This document shows positions 34,268 to 43,470 of a stretch of DNA of 54,071 nucleotides, piece after piece. Below the pieces are notes generated by a model. It worked only from the letters and a program-made list of their open reading frames with translations, was not told the DNA's origin and did no database searches. The DNA is taken from contig NZ_JADEYS010000028.1 of assembly GCF_015209595.1 (NCBI RefSeq), positions 1 through 54,071 of the forward strand. The letters run 5' to 3'. The DNA is from Pontibacterium sinense (GTDB taxonomy: Bacteria > Pseudomonadota > Gammaproteobacteria > Pseudomonadales > Balneatricaceae). Numbering within the stretch: position 1 is the first letter of the stretch; every line of letters begins with the position of its first letter. Position numbers and translations under genes: made by a program.

Positions 34268-35119
34268 ATGGAAAATAGACAGTACACCATCAGAACGATG
34301 CAGCCGCAGGAAGTGAATATGGCGGTTGAATGGGCGGCGGCGGAAGGCTGGAATCCCGGTTTACATGATGCCGAGTGCTATCGTAAGGCTGATCCAAACG
34401 GTTTTCTGGTGGGCCTGTTGGATGATGAACCCATTGCCGTGATCTCCGTGATCAAATACAGCGCAGCGTTTGGTTTTTTGGGCTTTTATATCGTGAAGCC
34501 AGAATACCGCGGCAAAGGCTATGGGATTCAGATCTGGAATGCCGGACTGGAATACCTGAAGGGTGCGAATATCGGGCTTGATGGTGTTGTTGAGCAGCAG
34601 GATAACTATAAGCAGTCAGGTTTTAAGCTCGCTTATCGTAATATCCGTTACGAAGGCAGTGGTGGCGGTGTTGCGCCAGACAATAGCGGGATTGTTGCGC
34701 TATCGACCCTGCCGTTTGAAGTGGTGGAATCCTATGATCGTCCCTTCCTTCCAGCTGACCGTGCTCAGTTTATCCAAGCCTGGGTCAGCCAGCCGGATTG
34801 CCTCGCACTGGGTGTGATGCAGGATGGCGAATTGGCCGGTTACGGTGTGATTCGTCAGTGCCGGTCCGGGTATAAAATTGCACCCCTGTATGCCGATACC
34901 CCAGCGTTGGCCGAGCAGCTATTTGTCGCACTGAAATCCCGTGTGAGCGCGTCTGATCTGATCTATCTGGATACGCCAGAACGGAATCAGTCGGCTGTCT
35001 CACTGGCAGAGCGGCACAATATGACGGTGTCGTTTGAGACTGCCCGCATGTATACGCAGGCGATACCGTCACTGCCGGTTGAGCGGTTGTTCGGAGTCAC
35101 ATCCTTCGAGATTGGGTAA
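34268..35119 (+). CDS. GNAT-family N-acetyltransferase
   Basis: The 283-residue protein has an N-terminal GNAT domain. The acetyl-CoA motif is YIVKPEYRGKGYGIQIWNAGL (about 75-95), preceded by the beta strand with FLVGLLDDEPIAVISVI. The C-terminal half resembles the second domain of two-domain GNATs (Acetyltransf_18 type). The substrate is unknown. No ribosome site is evident before ATG 34268. Confidence 0.82.
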   Translation: MENRQYTIRTMQPQEVNMAVEWAAAEGWNPGLHDAECYRKADPNGFLVGLLDDEPIAVISVIKYSAAFGFLGFYIVKPEYRGKGYGIQIWNAGLEYLKGANIGLDGVVEQQDNYKQSGFKLAYRNIRYEGSGGGVAPDNSGIVALSTLPFEVVESYDRPFLPADRAQFIQAWVSQPDCLALGVMQDGELAGYGVIRQCRSGYKIAPLYADTPALAEQLFVALKSRVSASDLIYLDTPERNQSAVSLAERHNMTVSFETARMYTQAIPSLPVERLFGVTSFEIG

Positions 35120-35138
35120 GTGGTTTTGTCCATCGGTG

Positions 35139-35175
35139 ATAGCGCATACCTATAAACTCTATAAGGATAATAGAT
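35139..35175 (+). promoter_or_regulatory. OxyR-type operator upstream of the catalase
   Basis: ATAG (35139), seven bases, CTAT (35150), seven bases, ATAA (35161), seven bases, AGAT (35172). The OxyR tetrad consensus is ATAG-N7-CTAT-N7-ATAG-N7-CTAT; 13 of 16 tetrad bases match with perfect spacing. It ends about 90 bases before the catalase ATG, a normal position for peroxide-induced activation. Confidence 0.68.
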
Positions 35176-35267
35176 TTCAATAGTAGCAGTGCCGCGCCTA
35201 AGCTTGAGATACAGGGTGAGTGATCCTCTCTGCTCACCGCATCCAACGTGTATCTGGAGCAATCAAC

Positions 35268-36734
35268 ATGAGCAAGCAGACTTTGACCACCGCGACGGGT
35301 TCTCCAGTCGCGGATGATGACAACAGCATCAGTGTTGGAGAGCGTGGTTCTCTGACGTTTGATAACCACTATACCTTCGAAAAGCTGGCGCATTTTAACC
35401 GCGAGCGTATCCCCGAGCGGGTTGTTCATGCGCGGGGGACAGGTGCTTATGGCAAGTTCACCGTATCCCGATCACTGACGGACTACACCATCGCCAGTTT
35501 CTTGCAGGAGGTCGGCCAGAGTACCGAGGTGTTTGTTCGGTTCTCTACGGTGGGCGGCGGGCAGGATTCCAGCGATTACGCCCGTGATCCGCGTGGTTTT
35601 GCGATCAAGTTTTATACCGATCAGGGCAACTACGATATGGTGGGCAATAACACACCGGTCTTTTTCCTGCGTGATGCCATAAAATTTCCCGATTTTATCC
35701 ACTCACAGAAGAAGAACCCCCGCACGAATCTGCCCGATCCGGCGGCGATGTTTGAGTTCTGGGCGAACCATCCACAGTCATTGCATCAGATGACGATCCT
35801 GATGTCTGATCGTGGTATCCCGGCGTCTTATCGTCATATGCACGGTTTCAGCTCCCATACCTTCAGTTTCTGGAACAGTAAAGGTGAACGGGTCTGGTTC
35901 AAGTGGCACTTTAAATCCAATCAGGGGATTCAGACCCTGACCAACGAGGAGGCCGCCGTTACATCACCTATTGGCGCCCAACAGGATCTGGTGGAAGCGA
36001 TTGATGCGGGTGATTACCCAAGCTGGACGGCCAAAGTGCAGATGATGACGGAAGCTGAGGCGAAGACCTATGCGATTAATCCATTTGATCTGACCAAAGT
36101 CTGGCCGCATGCGGATTTCCCATTGATCGAAGTGGGACAGCTGGAGCTGAACCGTAATGTGGAAAACTACTTTGCTGAAACCGAGCAGGCGTGTTTTGCT
36201 CCGAGCAATCTGGTGCCGGGGATTGGTGCCTCGCCAGACAAAATGTTGCAAGGCCGACTACTGGCGTACCAGGATGCACATCGTTACCGGGTGGGTGTGA
36301 ACGCCAATCAGCTGCCGGTGAATGCGGCGAAATGTCCGGTGAATCACTATCAGCGTGATGGGGCGATGGCAGGTATGTGTCCTGCGCATGGCACGGCTGC
36401 GGTGCAGACCTCACGGGTGAACTACTATCCGAACGACCAGATCAACGATGGTGCGCCGGTGCCTGATCCTGCGGTAGCGGAACCGCCAATGCCGGTGCTG
36501 GAAAGTGCATGGGTTGCACGCCATGGGCTGGCTGATGACGAAGACCACTACACACAGGCCGGTGATCTGTTCCGCTTAATGAATGATTCACAAAAAGATC
36601 AGCTGACGACCACCATTGCGGGTGGCTTGATCCACGCGTCTGAATCGGCTCAGCAGCGGATGTTGGCACAATTTGCCAAGGCCGACCCTGATTATGCCGC
36701 GCGTATCGTTTCAGCGATGGAATCGATGCGTTAA
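35268..36734 (+). CDS. Heme catalase, small-subunit type
   Basis: The catalase breaks down hydrogen peroxide to water and oxygen. From ATG 35268 the protein has 488 residues, the size of clade-3 small-subunit enzymes. The active-site histidine is H54 in ERVVHARGTGAYG; the distal asparagine is in DMVGNNTPVFF. The heme-tyrosine region is RLLAYQDAHRYRVG. RFSTVGGGQDSSDYARDPRGF is also typical. There is no signal peptide. An OxyR-like site lies upstream. It is likely the katA/katB type, but the symbol is left open. Confidence 0.93.
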   Translation: MSKQTLTTATGSPVADDDNSISVGERGSLTFDNHYTFEKLAHFNRERIPERVVHARGTGAYGKFTVSRSLTDYTIASFLQEVGQSTEVFVRFSTVGGGQDSSDYARDPRGFAIKFYTDQGNYDMVGNNTPVFFLRDAIKFPDFIHSQKKNPRTNLPDPAAMFEFWANHPQSLHQMTILMSDRGIPASYRHMHGFSSHTFSFWNSKGERVWFKWHFKSNQGIQTLTNEEAAVTSPIGAQQDLVEAIDAGDYPSWTAKVQMMTEAEAKTYAINPFDLTKVWPHADFPLIEVGQLELNRNVENYFAETEQACFAPSNLVPGIGASPDKMLQGRLLAYQDAHRYRVGVNANQLPVNAAKCPVNHYQRDGAMAGMCPAHGTAAVQTSRVNYYPNDQINDGAPVPDPAVAEPPMPVLESAWVARHGLADDEDHYTQAGDLFRLMNDSQKDQLTTTIAGGLIHASESAQQRMLAQFAKADPDYAARIVSAMESMR

Positions 36735-36815
36735 TACAGTCTTTAATGACACATCCGGTGCCTCCACAGAGCAGGGTAATCATGCTGTGCTTTGTGTCGG
36801 TGACCGGTTTCACGA

Positions 36816-37040
36816 CTACTTCTTCCAAAATGGTTTGTTGCTTTCCGCTAAAGCGTCGACACGACTAATACCGATATCTTTCAGTTGGTGATGATTCAGC
36901 GTAGCCAGCTCACGCCGGGTGCGCCAGTTGGTGCGCCAATGGATCAGGCGTTGTTTCCAGGACTGAACAATCCCTTGGAAATCCTCAGTTCTCTCGTTGT
37001 TTTCACGTAAGTATCTATTTTCACAGTTCATCGTTGCCAC
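36816..37040 (-). CDS. DUF1127 (YjiS-like) small protein
   Basis: The 74-residue basic protein ends in the DUF1127 motif: WRTRRELATLNHHQLKDIGIS followed by R-x-D and a conserved tail. Short DUF1127 proteins bind RNA or affect phosphate, carbon and stress responses in alpha- and gammaproteobacteria. The start may be the ATG at 37040 or at 37031. It is divergent from the following LysR gene, which often regulates such a neighbour. Confidence 0.75.
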   Translation of the reverse strand: MATMNCENRYLRENNERTEDFQGIVQSWKQRLIHWRTNWRTRRELATLNHHQLKDIGISRVDALAESNKPFWKK

Positions 37041-37152
37041 CTGTCTGAATGGATTGGATACGAACTATTCTTGATAAATTTACGATGGCCGACAAACGAG
37101 AAATTATGGCTTATGATTAAGAAAATCTTATCTATCATGATGGTTGAACGGT

Positions 37153-38088
37153 ATGAAACGATTGCCGCCGCTGAAGGCGCTCCATGCATTTCGATATGCC
37201 GCAGAAGCGCAGAGTTTTAAGGTTGCTGCTCAGCAGTTGAATGTGACGCAAGCGGCGATCAGTCAGCAGATAAAAACACTGGAAGAGCAGTTAGATGTGA
37301 AACTCTTTCAGCGCCTGACGCGAGAAGTGGTGCTCACCCCCGAGGGGATGAAGTTGCTGCCGTATGTGAGCAAAGCGTTTATGACGTTGGAAGAGGGCGT
37401 CATGGATTTAGCGCAAGATCCAAACCCCAATCGACTGACACTCAGCGCGTTACCCTCGTTTGCTGGCCGTTGGTTGGTGCCGCGTTTGGGGCAGTATCAA
37501 CAGCAGATGCCGGATGTTGCCCTGAATTTGTTGCCTAGTATTGATCTGATCAATTTTGAGCGAGGGGAGCCTGATCTGGCGATCCGTTTTGGGCGTGGGG
37601 AGTATCCGGGGTTGACCGTAAAACCGTTGCTAAAAGAATATCTGCTGCCGGTATGCCATCCTTCACTGATCGATCTGGAGCAGCCCATCCCGCCTCAATT
37701 AGCCGAACTGCCATTATTGGCCGATGATTGCCCGGATATTGATGACGCCTGGAGCGAGTTTCAGCGATTGATTGGTACACCGTTCCGACATGAATCCACC
37801 CAGTTACATGTGACCGATGCGGCGATGCTGGTGGAAGCGTTGTTATGCGGACAAGGCTTTGGCATTTTGCGCTTCAGTCTGGCGTATGACCTGCTTGAGC
37901 GGGGGCAGCTGGTCTGCCCGGTGCCGATCTATCTGTCGTCGGCATTTGATTATTATCTGGTGGCACCTGAGGCTCATTTTCAGCGACCAAAGGTAAAACG
38001 GTTTGAGTCTTGGTTGAGTGAAGAGATTAAAGTGATTGAGGAGAGCTGGTGTCGATTTAGTCGTATGCATCCAGCACTCGCTCAGTAA
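37153..38088 (+). CDS. LysR-family regulator, GcvA-like
   Basis: From ATG 37153 (MKRLPPLKALHAFRYAAEAQ) the protein has 311 residues. The helix-turn-helix is FKVAAQQLNVTQAAISQQIKTLEEQL, followed by LFQRLTREVVLTPEG, both characteristic of the GcvA/DSD-type branch. The TTG at 37144 is a weaker start. The gene is divergent from the DUF1127 gene. The interval holds an imperfect palindrome (GATTAAG...CTTATC near 37116-37133) that could be its operator. The glycine-cleavage role of GcvA cannot be assumed here. Confidence 0.85.
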   Translation: MKRLPPLKALHAFRYAAEAQSFKVAAQQLNVTQAAISQQIKTLEEQLDVKLFQRLTREVVLTPEGMKLLPYVSKAFMTLEEGVMDLAQDPNPNRLTLSALPSFAGRWLVPRLGQYQQQMPDVALNLLPSIDLINFERGEPDLAIRFGRGEYPGLTVKPLLKEYLLPVCHPSLIDLEQPIPPQLAELPLLADDCPDIDDAWSEFQRLIGTPFRHESTQLHVTDAAMLVEALLCGQGFGILRFSLAYDLLERGQLVCPVPIYLSSAFDYYLVAPEAHFQRPKVKRFESWLSEEIKVIEESWCRFSRMHPALAQ

Positions 38089-38268
38089 AACGCGAGTTCC
38101 AATGCGATACGATAGATCTTGGCAGTGAATAAGACTGCACTTCTTGAGCCAAACGTTCCGCCGAGATCGGGGAATGAGCTATCTTTTTAAGTAACGTTCT
38201 TCGGTCAAGCCGCAGTCCTATAGCCGTTGTGGGCTTGGTGTTTTATCCATTCTTTCAGGAGACGCGCC

Positions 38269-38856
38269 ATGACAGGCGTATATTCAAGGCTTTTACGTAT
38301 TCCACTGATTATTGGTTGTCTCTTTGCATCTACGGCTTTTGCGCAAGATCAGAATTGGGCACTCACACTCTATCAAACAGTACTAACTGACGATCCAATA
38401 GAAGATGTATTGCTGGGACAGGCTGATTACGACAGCAACTTTCAGCTGACCGCTTTGGCGCTGAGCAAAACCATACCCGTTGACGATACCCGCTACGATC
38501 TTGAGTGGGAGTTACAGGCAGTTAAGCACACGAGCGGTCAGGGTCATGAAGAATTCAATGCATTGCTGGCCGCGCGATGGTATCCGTTTCCTTGGGACGG
38601 TTACCTGAACACTGATGTTGCTGTTGGCTTTGGATTGTCTTATGCGACGGAGGTGCCCGAGTTCGAAATTGCGAATAAGGATGATGCAGAGGACTTGCTG
38701 GCCTACATATTGGTGGAACTTGAGTTCAAACCCCAAAGTTGGGAAAGCTGGAGTCTGGTGGTGCGAAGCCATCATCGTTCCGGCGTGTTCGGTCTGTTCA
38801 ATGGTGTTGAGGGCGCATCCAATTCGTTAGGCTTGGGGATGAAATACCGATTCTGA
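38269..38856 (+). CDS. Outer-membrane beta-barrel protein, possibly PagL-like lipid A deacylase
   Basis: From ATG 38269 (AGGAG site upstream) the 195 residues begin with a signal peptide ending STAFA|QD. Alternating hydrophobic strands follow, and the C-terminus is MKYRF, with the terminal phenylalanine of outer-membrane barrels. Near the end H169, S171 and E181 (SHHRSGVFGLFNGVEG) recall the H-x-S...E active site of PagL, which removes a fatty acid from lipid A, though the H-to-E spacing is 12 instead of 14. The barrel is fairly sure; the enzyme call is tentative. Confidence 0.5.
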   Translation: MTGVYSRLLRIPLIIGCLFASTAFAQDQNWALTLYQTVLTDDPIEDVLLGQADYDSNFQLTALALSKTIPVDDTRYDLEWELQAVKHTSGQGHEEFNALLAARWYPFPWDGYLNTDVAVGFGLSYATEVPEFEIANKDDAEDLLAYILVELEFKPQSWESWSLVVRSHHRSGVFGLFNGVEGASNSLGLGMKYRF

Positions 38857-38972
38857 ACGGGTAAAAGTGATCGACTTTTTCGAGCCTTTGGGGCGAGTTG
38901 TCCGCAAAATACTTAGTCAATCACCGGATAGATGGGCAATAATACGCGCCTTACTTTTTTACAGGTTTCGAT

Positions 38973-39812
38973 ATGCTCTCCTACCGTCACAGTTTTCACG
39001 CTGGCAATCACGCTGATGTTCTAAAACACACTGTTCAGGCTTTGATTATCGAAGCGCTGAAAGAGAAGGATAAACCCTTTGTTTATCACGATACTCATTC
39101 GGGCGGTGGTCGTTATGATCTGGCATCTGAGCATGCAGAAAAAACCGGCGAGAGTGTAGAAGGGATCGGTCGCTTGTGGGAAGAAACCTGCCCGCCTGTA
39201 ATGGCGCCGTATCTGAAAGCGGTGAAGGCAGTCAACCCGAACGGTCGTCTGCGTTACTATCCGGGTAGCCCTGCATTGGCGGGTGCGATGTGCCGTGAAC
39301 ATGATCGGTTAGTGTTAACCGAGCTGCACCCAAATGACTTCCCGCGTTTGTTGCAAACTTTCCGTGGTGATCGTCGGGTGAAGATGTTCAACGAAGAAGG
39401 TTACCAGCGCCTGAAGGCAAGCTTGCCGCCGAAAGAGCGCCGGGGTGTGGTACTGATCGATCCGCCGTATGAACAGAAATCCGAATACGCAGATCTTGTG
39501 CAGGGTATCCGTGAAGCGGCTAAGCGCTGGGCGACGGGTACGTATGCGATCTGGTATCCGGTGGTACAGCGGCATGAAGTGCGCTCACTGGAATCCAAGA
39601 TGAAAGGCACCAATATCCGTAAGATTCTGCGAATTGAAATGTGTGTGCTGCCGGACAGCAAAGAGTATGGCATGACCGGGTCAGGCATGATTGTGATCAA
39701 CCCGCCGTGGAAGTTGGAAAAGCAGATGAAAGAACTGCTGCCGTGGTTAACCGAAAAGCTGGGGCAGTCGCCTGAAGCGAGCTTCAAAGTTGATTGGTTG
39801 GTACCCGAGTAA
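38973..39812 (+). CDS. rlmJ: 23S rRNA (adenine-2030-N6) methyltransferase
   Basis: RlmJ methylates A2030 of 23S rRNA. The 279 residues start with the family-specific MLSYRHSFHAGNHADVLKH and have the amino-methyltransferase catalytic motif DPPY (VVLIDPPYEQKSEYADL). SAM-binding segments include YPGSPALA and LTELHPND. The gene stands alone, and a GFA gene follows after 37 bases on the same strand. Confidence 0.95.
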   Translation: MLSYRHSFHAGNHADVLKHTVQALIIEALKEKDKPFVYHDTHSGGGRYDLASEHAEKTGESVEGIGRLWEETCPPVMAPYLKAVKAVNPNGRLRYYPGSPALAGAMCREHDRLVLTELHPNDFPRLLQTFRGDRRVKMFNEEGYQRLKASLPPKERRGVVLIDPPYEQKSEYADLVQGIREAAKRWATGTYAIWYPVVQRHEVRSLESKMKGTNIRKILRIEMCVLPDSKEYGMTGSGMIVINPPWKLEKQMKELLPWLTEKLGQSPEASFKVDWLVPE

Positions 39813-39849
39813 GGTTTCAGCCGTTTGTCCGCAATGATCAGTTAGAGGG

Positions 39850-40284
39850 ATGTATATGATCGGGCAGTGTTTATGTGAAGGGGTTCAGTTTCAGATTGAA
39901 GGTGACACGCCCAACTTTTATCAGTGTCACTGCTCAATGTGCCGCAAAGCCACGGGATCGTCGGCTAACGCAGCGACCTTTGTAAACGAGTCTGCATTTA
40001 GTTGGTTACAAGGGCAGGATCTGGTGCGTTCTTTTAAAAAAGACACCGGTTATCGTGCAGACTTTTGCAGTGTGTGCGGCAGCCCAGTCCCCAATCAGTT
40101 GCGGGGCACGGACAAGTATTGGATACCCGCAGGCCTTTTAGATGGGTTTGATGGCAGTGTGGTAGTCGCCCATCTGCATACCGCTTCCAAAGCGGAGTGG
40201 GATCAGATCGCAGGTGAGGGCCAGCACTATGATGAGATGCCTTCGCTGGATGAGCTTAACGGGCAGTTACAGCGAGACAGCTAA
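39850..40284 (+). CDS. GFA-family zinc protein (Mss4-like fold)
   Basis: The 144-residue protein has the GFA cysteine pattern: C7/C9 (GQCLCEGV), QCHCSMCRKATGS, and FCSVCGSPV near the middle. Together these bind structural zinc and a site resembling that of glutathione-dependent formaldehyde-activating enzyme. Most family members of this length have no proven activity. A terminator follows. Confidence 0.85.
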   Translation: MYMIGQCLCEGVQFQIEGDTPNFYQCHCSMCRKATGSSANAATFVNESAFSWLQGQDLVRSFKKDTGYRADFCSVCGSPVPNQLRGTDKYWIPAGLLDGFDGSVVVAHLHTASKAEWDQIAGEGQHYDEMPSLDELNGQLQRDS

Positions 40285-40305
40285 GGGATCGCGTGTAAGC
40301 GATAG

Positions 40306-40334
40306 AAAAATGGCCGGATAATCCGGCCATTTTT
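40306..40334. terminator. Bidirectional terminator between GFA and phytase-like genes
   Basis: A near-perfect 14-bp palindrome (AAAAATGGCCGGAT at 40306-40319 and its complement ending at 40334), with A on the left and T on the right. Confidence 0.88.
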
Positions 40335-40363
40335 ATGGGTGTGTGAAATCAGTCAGTGACGGT

Positions 40364-42538
40364 TTACATCTTACCCACAGAGAAGAAGTTGGTTTCACCG
40401 GAGCTGTCGTCGACACCGTCGTTGTCGGTGACCGCGTAACCTTTACCGGATGCATCCACTGTAAAGCCTTCGATCTTATCGGTTACGTAGCCATTCAGTG
40501 CTTTCAGATCTGGAATAAAGTCACGTACCAGCTCTTTCTTCACAACCGGCAGCTCGCCACCCAGCGGTGCTGGTTTCAGCTCGCTCTGTTCAACCTTGTA
40601 CAGACGTTTGATCTTTGCGTCTTCACCGATCTGGTTATCACGCTCGATGATGTAAACCTCATCGTCGTATGCAGTGATCTCCGACAGACCCACCCAACCT
40701 TTGTTTGCGGCTTCCGTTGGGTAGCGCACTGCGCCCCAGGTATTAGTCTTCAGGTTGTAAGACACCAGTTTAACGGTGTTTTCCGGATCATCTTTCCACT
40801 GACGCTGAATCGCAATCCACAGGGAATCACCGATCAGCGTGATACCTTCAGCGCCGAAACGTTTTTCGTGCTTCAGCAAGGCGTCCGGGAAGTTGAGGGT
40901 ACGATCGATCACACCGTTGGCATTTACGTGATAGATGGCGTGAGGCACCTTCTTCTTGGTTTTACCTTCAGACGCCAGCCAGAAACCCCCTTTACCGTCT
41001 TGTGTAATCCCTTCCAGATCCAGTTTTTCCGCCGCGTTGCCATCACGTGTGACCGGTGTTGCTTTCACGATTTTTGCAGGCGTCTGGTTCGCATCGATGG
41101 TGAAGATGCTTGGTTGCTTGGAGTAGAAGCTGTCGTTGACCGCGTACAGCAGACCCGGTTTTTTAGCATCGGCCGTCATGCCGGATAGTGCACCCCAGCC
41201 AATCGGTTCGCCCACGTCGTTACGACCGGATTTGATCTGCGGGTATGCCGCTGCATCGTCATCCAGCTTGTAAACCATCACGTGTGAACGTGGACCTTTG
41301 TCTTCAACCAGGTCTTTTTCGTTGGCGCTGACCAGCAGGTTACGGGATGGAATCGTTACTGCGGATTCAGGTGCAATGCCGGATGGCAGCAGCTGGACGA
41401 ATTCTGGCGCAGCGCCGGTGTCGCGGTATACACCAATGGCACCGCCACGTTCGGACAGGACAAAGATGTAAGTGTCTTTGCCGAAGGTGCCAATCGCCAG
41501 ACCTTCTGGCTCGTTACCTTTTTTACCGGAGCGTTTCTCCGGGTAGTGACCAGCCATGATGATCTGATGTTCGAAGGCTTCAGCGGATTCGTACAGGACA
41601 CGGCCATCTTTATGGAAGATGGTGAAACCACGTGCACCGCCGTTAAAATCGCCTTCGTTTGCCGTAACAAAGCGATCGTTGTCCAGCCACTTCACCGAGT
41701 CCGGCTCACGCAGACGGTTTTCCTGCGTTTTGTTGAAGGTCAGGGTACGGTCTTTTTTCAGATCGACGTTTTTCAGATCAACTGAACCGGCAGAGAAGTG
41801 GTTGATCACTTTGGCCGTTTTCGCATCAACCACCACCAGATGGTTGTTTTCCTGCAAGGTCACAACGATTTCGTTGTTGTCGTTGAAATCGACAAACTCC
41901 GGTTCCGGGTCATCGGCGCCAATCTCGGCCAGACCGGTCATCTCAACACGGCGCATGTCGTCGCAATCCGGCTTGCCATCTTCCAGCGGTGCAATCACCA
42001 GAAAACCGGCAGGCAGTTGTGGCAGTTCGCCGTCGTTCAGGTCTTCGTCACGTTCGTTTTCGATCGCCACCGCAACGTATTTACCGTCTTTGGATACGGC
42101 GATAGAGTCTGGTTGTCCGCCCAGATCACAACGCTTTTCGATCTCCTTGTCGTCCAGATCAATGGCCGCCAGAAAACCGGTTGGTGTTACATAACTGGTG
42201 GATGTGTTCACACCGGTCAGGACGTAATCGTCTGCAATCGCCACTGAGGTAGGCTCACCTTCCAGTTTCAGATGGCCCGCAGGCTTAGGCTCGTCAGCAT
42301 CGCTGATATCCACGAAACCCAACCCTTCGAGTGGGCTGTCCGAGTACACCAGTGTTTTACCATCTTCCGATACAGCAATAATTTCTGCAGAGGTCTCTTG
42401 CTGACGCTCAACGCCTGCAGGTAGGTTCTTTGCTGTTGAGAAGCTCGCAATTCGGTTAAACGCATCAGCCTGAGCGCCTGTTGCAACGGCTGCGACCATC
42501 ACTGCCAGTGCACTGCGGCGGAATGTACGATCAAACAT
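40364..42538 (-). CDS. Exported esterase-like phytase-family protein
   Basis: The 724-residue protein has a signal peptide (SALAVMVAAVATGAQA|DA). The N-terminal half is a beta-propeller with repeated blades such as GQPDSIAVSKDGKYVAVAIENE and EPTSVAIADDYVLTG. The C-terminal half (about 440-720) matches the esterase-like activity of phytase family (DLEGITQDGKGGFWLASEG, FGAEGITLIGDSLWIA). It probably acts on phosphate or sugar-phosphate esters in the periplasm; the substrate is unproven. A large plus-strand frame over its 3' end is a shadow. The gene stands alone. Confidence 0.8.
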   Translation of the reverse strand: MFDRTFRRSALAVMVAAVATGAQADAFNRIASFSTAKNLPAGVERQQETSAEIIAVSEDGKTLVYSDSPLEGLGFVDISDADEPKPAGHLKLEGEPTSVAIADDYVLTGVNTSTSYVTPTGFLAAIDLDDKEIEKRCDLGGQPDSIAVSKDGKYVAVAIENERDEDLNDGELPQLPAGFLVIAPLEDGKPDCDDMRRVEMTGLAEIGADDPEPEFVDFNDNNEIVVTLQENNHLVVVDAKTAKVINHFSAGSVDLKNVDLKKDRTLTFNKTQENRLREPDSVKWLDNDRFVTANEGDFNGGARGFTIFHKDGRVLYESAEAFEHQIIMAGHYPEKRSGKKGNEPEGLAIGTFGKDTYIFVLSERGGAIGVYRDTGAAPEFVQLLPSGIAPESAVTIPSRNLLVSANEKDLVEDKGPRSHVMVYKLDDDAAAYPQIKSGRNDVGEPIGWGALSGMTADAKKPGLLYAVNDSFYSKQPSIFTIDANQTPAKIVKATPVTRDGNAAEKLDLEGITQDGKGGFWLASEGKTKKKVPHAIYHVNANGVIDRTLNFPDALLKHEKRFGAEGITLIGDSLWIAIQRQWKDDPENTVKLVSYNLKTNTWGAVRYPTEAANKGWVGLSEITAYDDEVYIIERDNQIGEDAKIKRLYKVEQSELKPAPLGGELPVVKKELVRDFIPDLKALNGYVTDKIEGFTVDASGKGYAVTDNDGVDDSSGETNFFSVGKM

Positions 42539-42764
42539 CGGGTGGACTCCGTGAATACCATCAATATGAAAGGGGCCTTAAAACTAGCCGCCGCATATGA
42601 CGGCGCTGTTACTTACACGCTGAAAGGTCGAAATTTATGAATGTTCTTTCATCAGGGGCTCCAGAAAATCAGAGGGCATTTACACAACTTAACACCGTCT
42701 TTACGCATCTTAGTTAAGATCGAAACTAAAATGGCGTCTTTGTTCAATGTTAAGGATAGAGACG

Positions 42765-43259
42765 ATGAGTGTGCAGAATACGCTGGCGCTGCGCCGATGG
42801 GCAACGCCGCTGACCATTGTGACGTCGGTGCTGGTGGGTATCTCCGGTGTGATGATGTTTTTCCATTTGGGTGAAGGGCTGATCAAAGGGATGCACGAAT
42901 GGATAGGTCTGCTGATGGTAGCGGCGGTTGTCACGCATATCGTGGTGCACGTAAAGCCTTTTAAGCGACACTTTTCTCAGCGTGCGGCGCTGTCGGTGAT
43001 GTTTGCGGTGTTGTTGGTCAGCGCTTCATTACTGGATTTTGGAGGTGGTGGTAGTCCGATGATGGCGGTTATCCACAGTGTCGAAGGCGCACCGATTACC
43101 TCGCTGGCGGAGTTGCAGCAGGTCAGTACGCAAGTGTTGATTGATAAACTGGCGGCCGCGGGTTTTACGACTGTGTCTGAGGAGATGTCCTTAAACCACA
43201 TTGCCGAGCAAAGTCAGGTACATCCCAAAGAGCTGATCGGAATTGTATTTTCTGAGTAA
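42765..43259 (+). CDS. DUF4405-type membrane protein
   Basis: From ATG 42765 the protein has 164 residues with three hydrophobic segments: TIVTSVLVGISGVMMFF, the HEWIGLLMVAAVVTHIVVHV segment, and LSVMFAVLLVSASLLDF. Histidines in MHEWIGL and THIVVHVKPF are placed as in heme- or quinone-linked cytochrome b561-like proteins and match the DUF4405 pattern. A soluble C-terminal tail of about 70 residues contains a helical region (QQVSTQVLIDKLAAAG). The 5' neighbour is divergent; electron-transfer use is inferred. Confidence 0.68.
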   Translation: MSVQNTLALRRWATPLTIVTSVLVGISGVMMFFHLGEGLIKGMHEWIGLLMVAAVVTHIVVHVKPFKRHFSQRAALSVMFAVLLVSASLLDFGGGGSPMMAVIHSVEGAPITSLAELQQVSTQVLIDKLAAAGFTTVSEEMSLNHIAEQSQVHPKELIGIVFSE

Positions 43260-43470
43260 GCCTCGTGGTTTATTTTCGGCGGGTTATTGAGGCCTCGGCT
43301 AGAATTTAAAAAGCATCGTTTTCAGATAGTCGCTCGTCGTCAACAACGGTCAGGTGGTGCCCCTGATCTTTTGAGCAATGTGGGCGGTGCAGTTCATGGC
43401 AGTAACTTATTCAACTGCAATCCTTCCAGCTTGAAGTGCTTCATCGCTCAGGTTGAAGGGAGGTTTAATC

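Noticed and set aside
40343-41188. 281-codon open frame on the plus strand
   Set aside because: It lies wholly over the 3' half of the exported phytase-like gene, has no known domain, and its composition is that of an antisense shadow.
42539-42764. Pho box before the phytase-like gene
   Set aside because: No two CTGTCA-type repeats with the right spacing were found.
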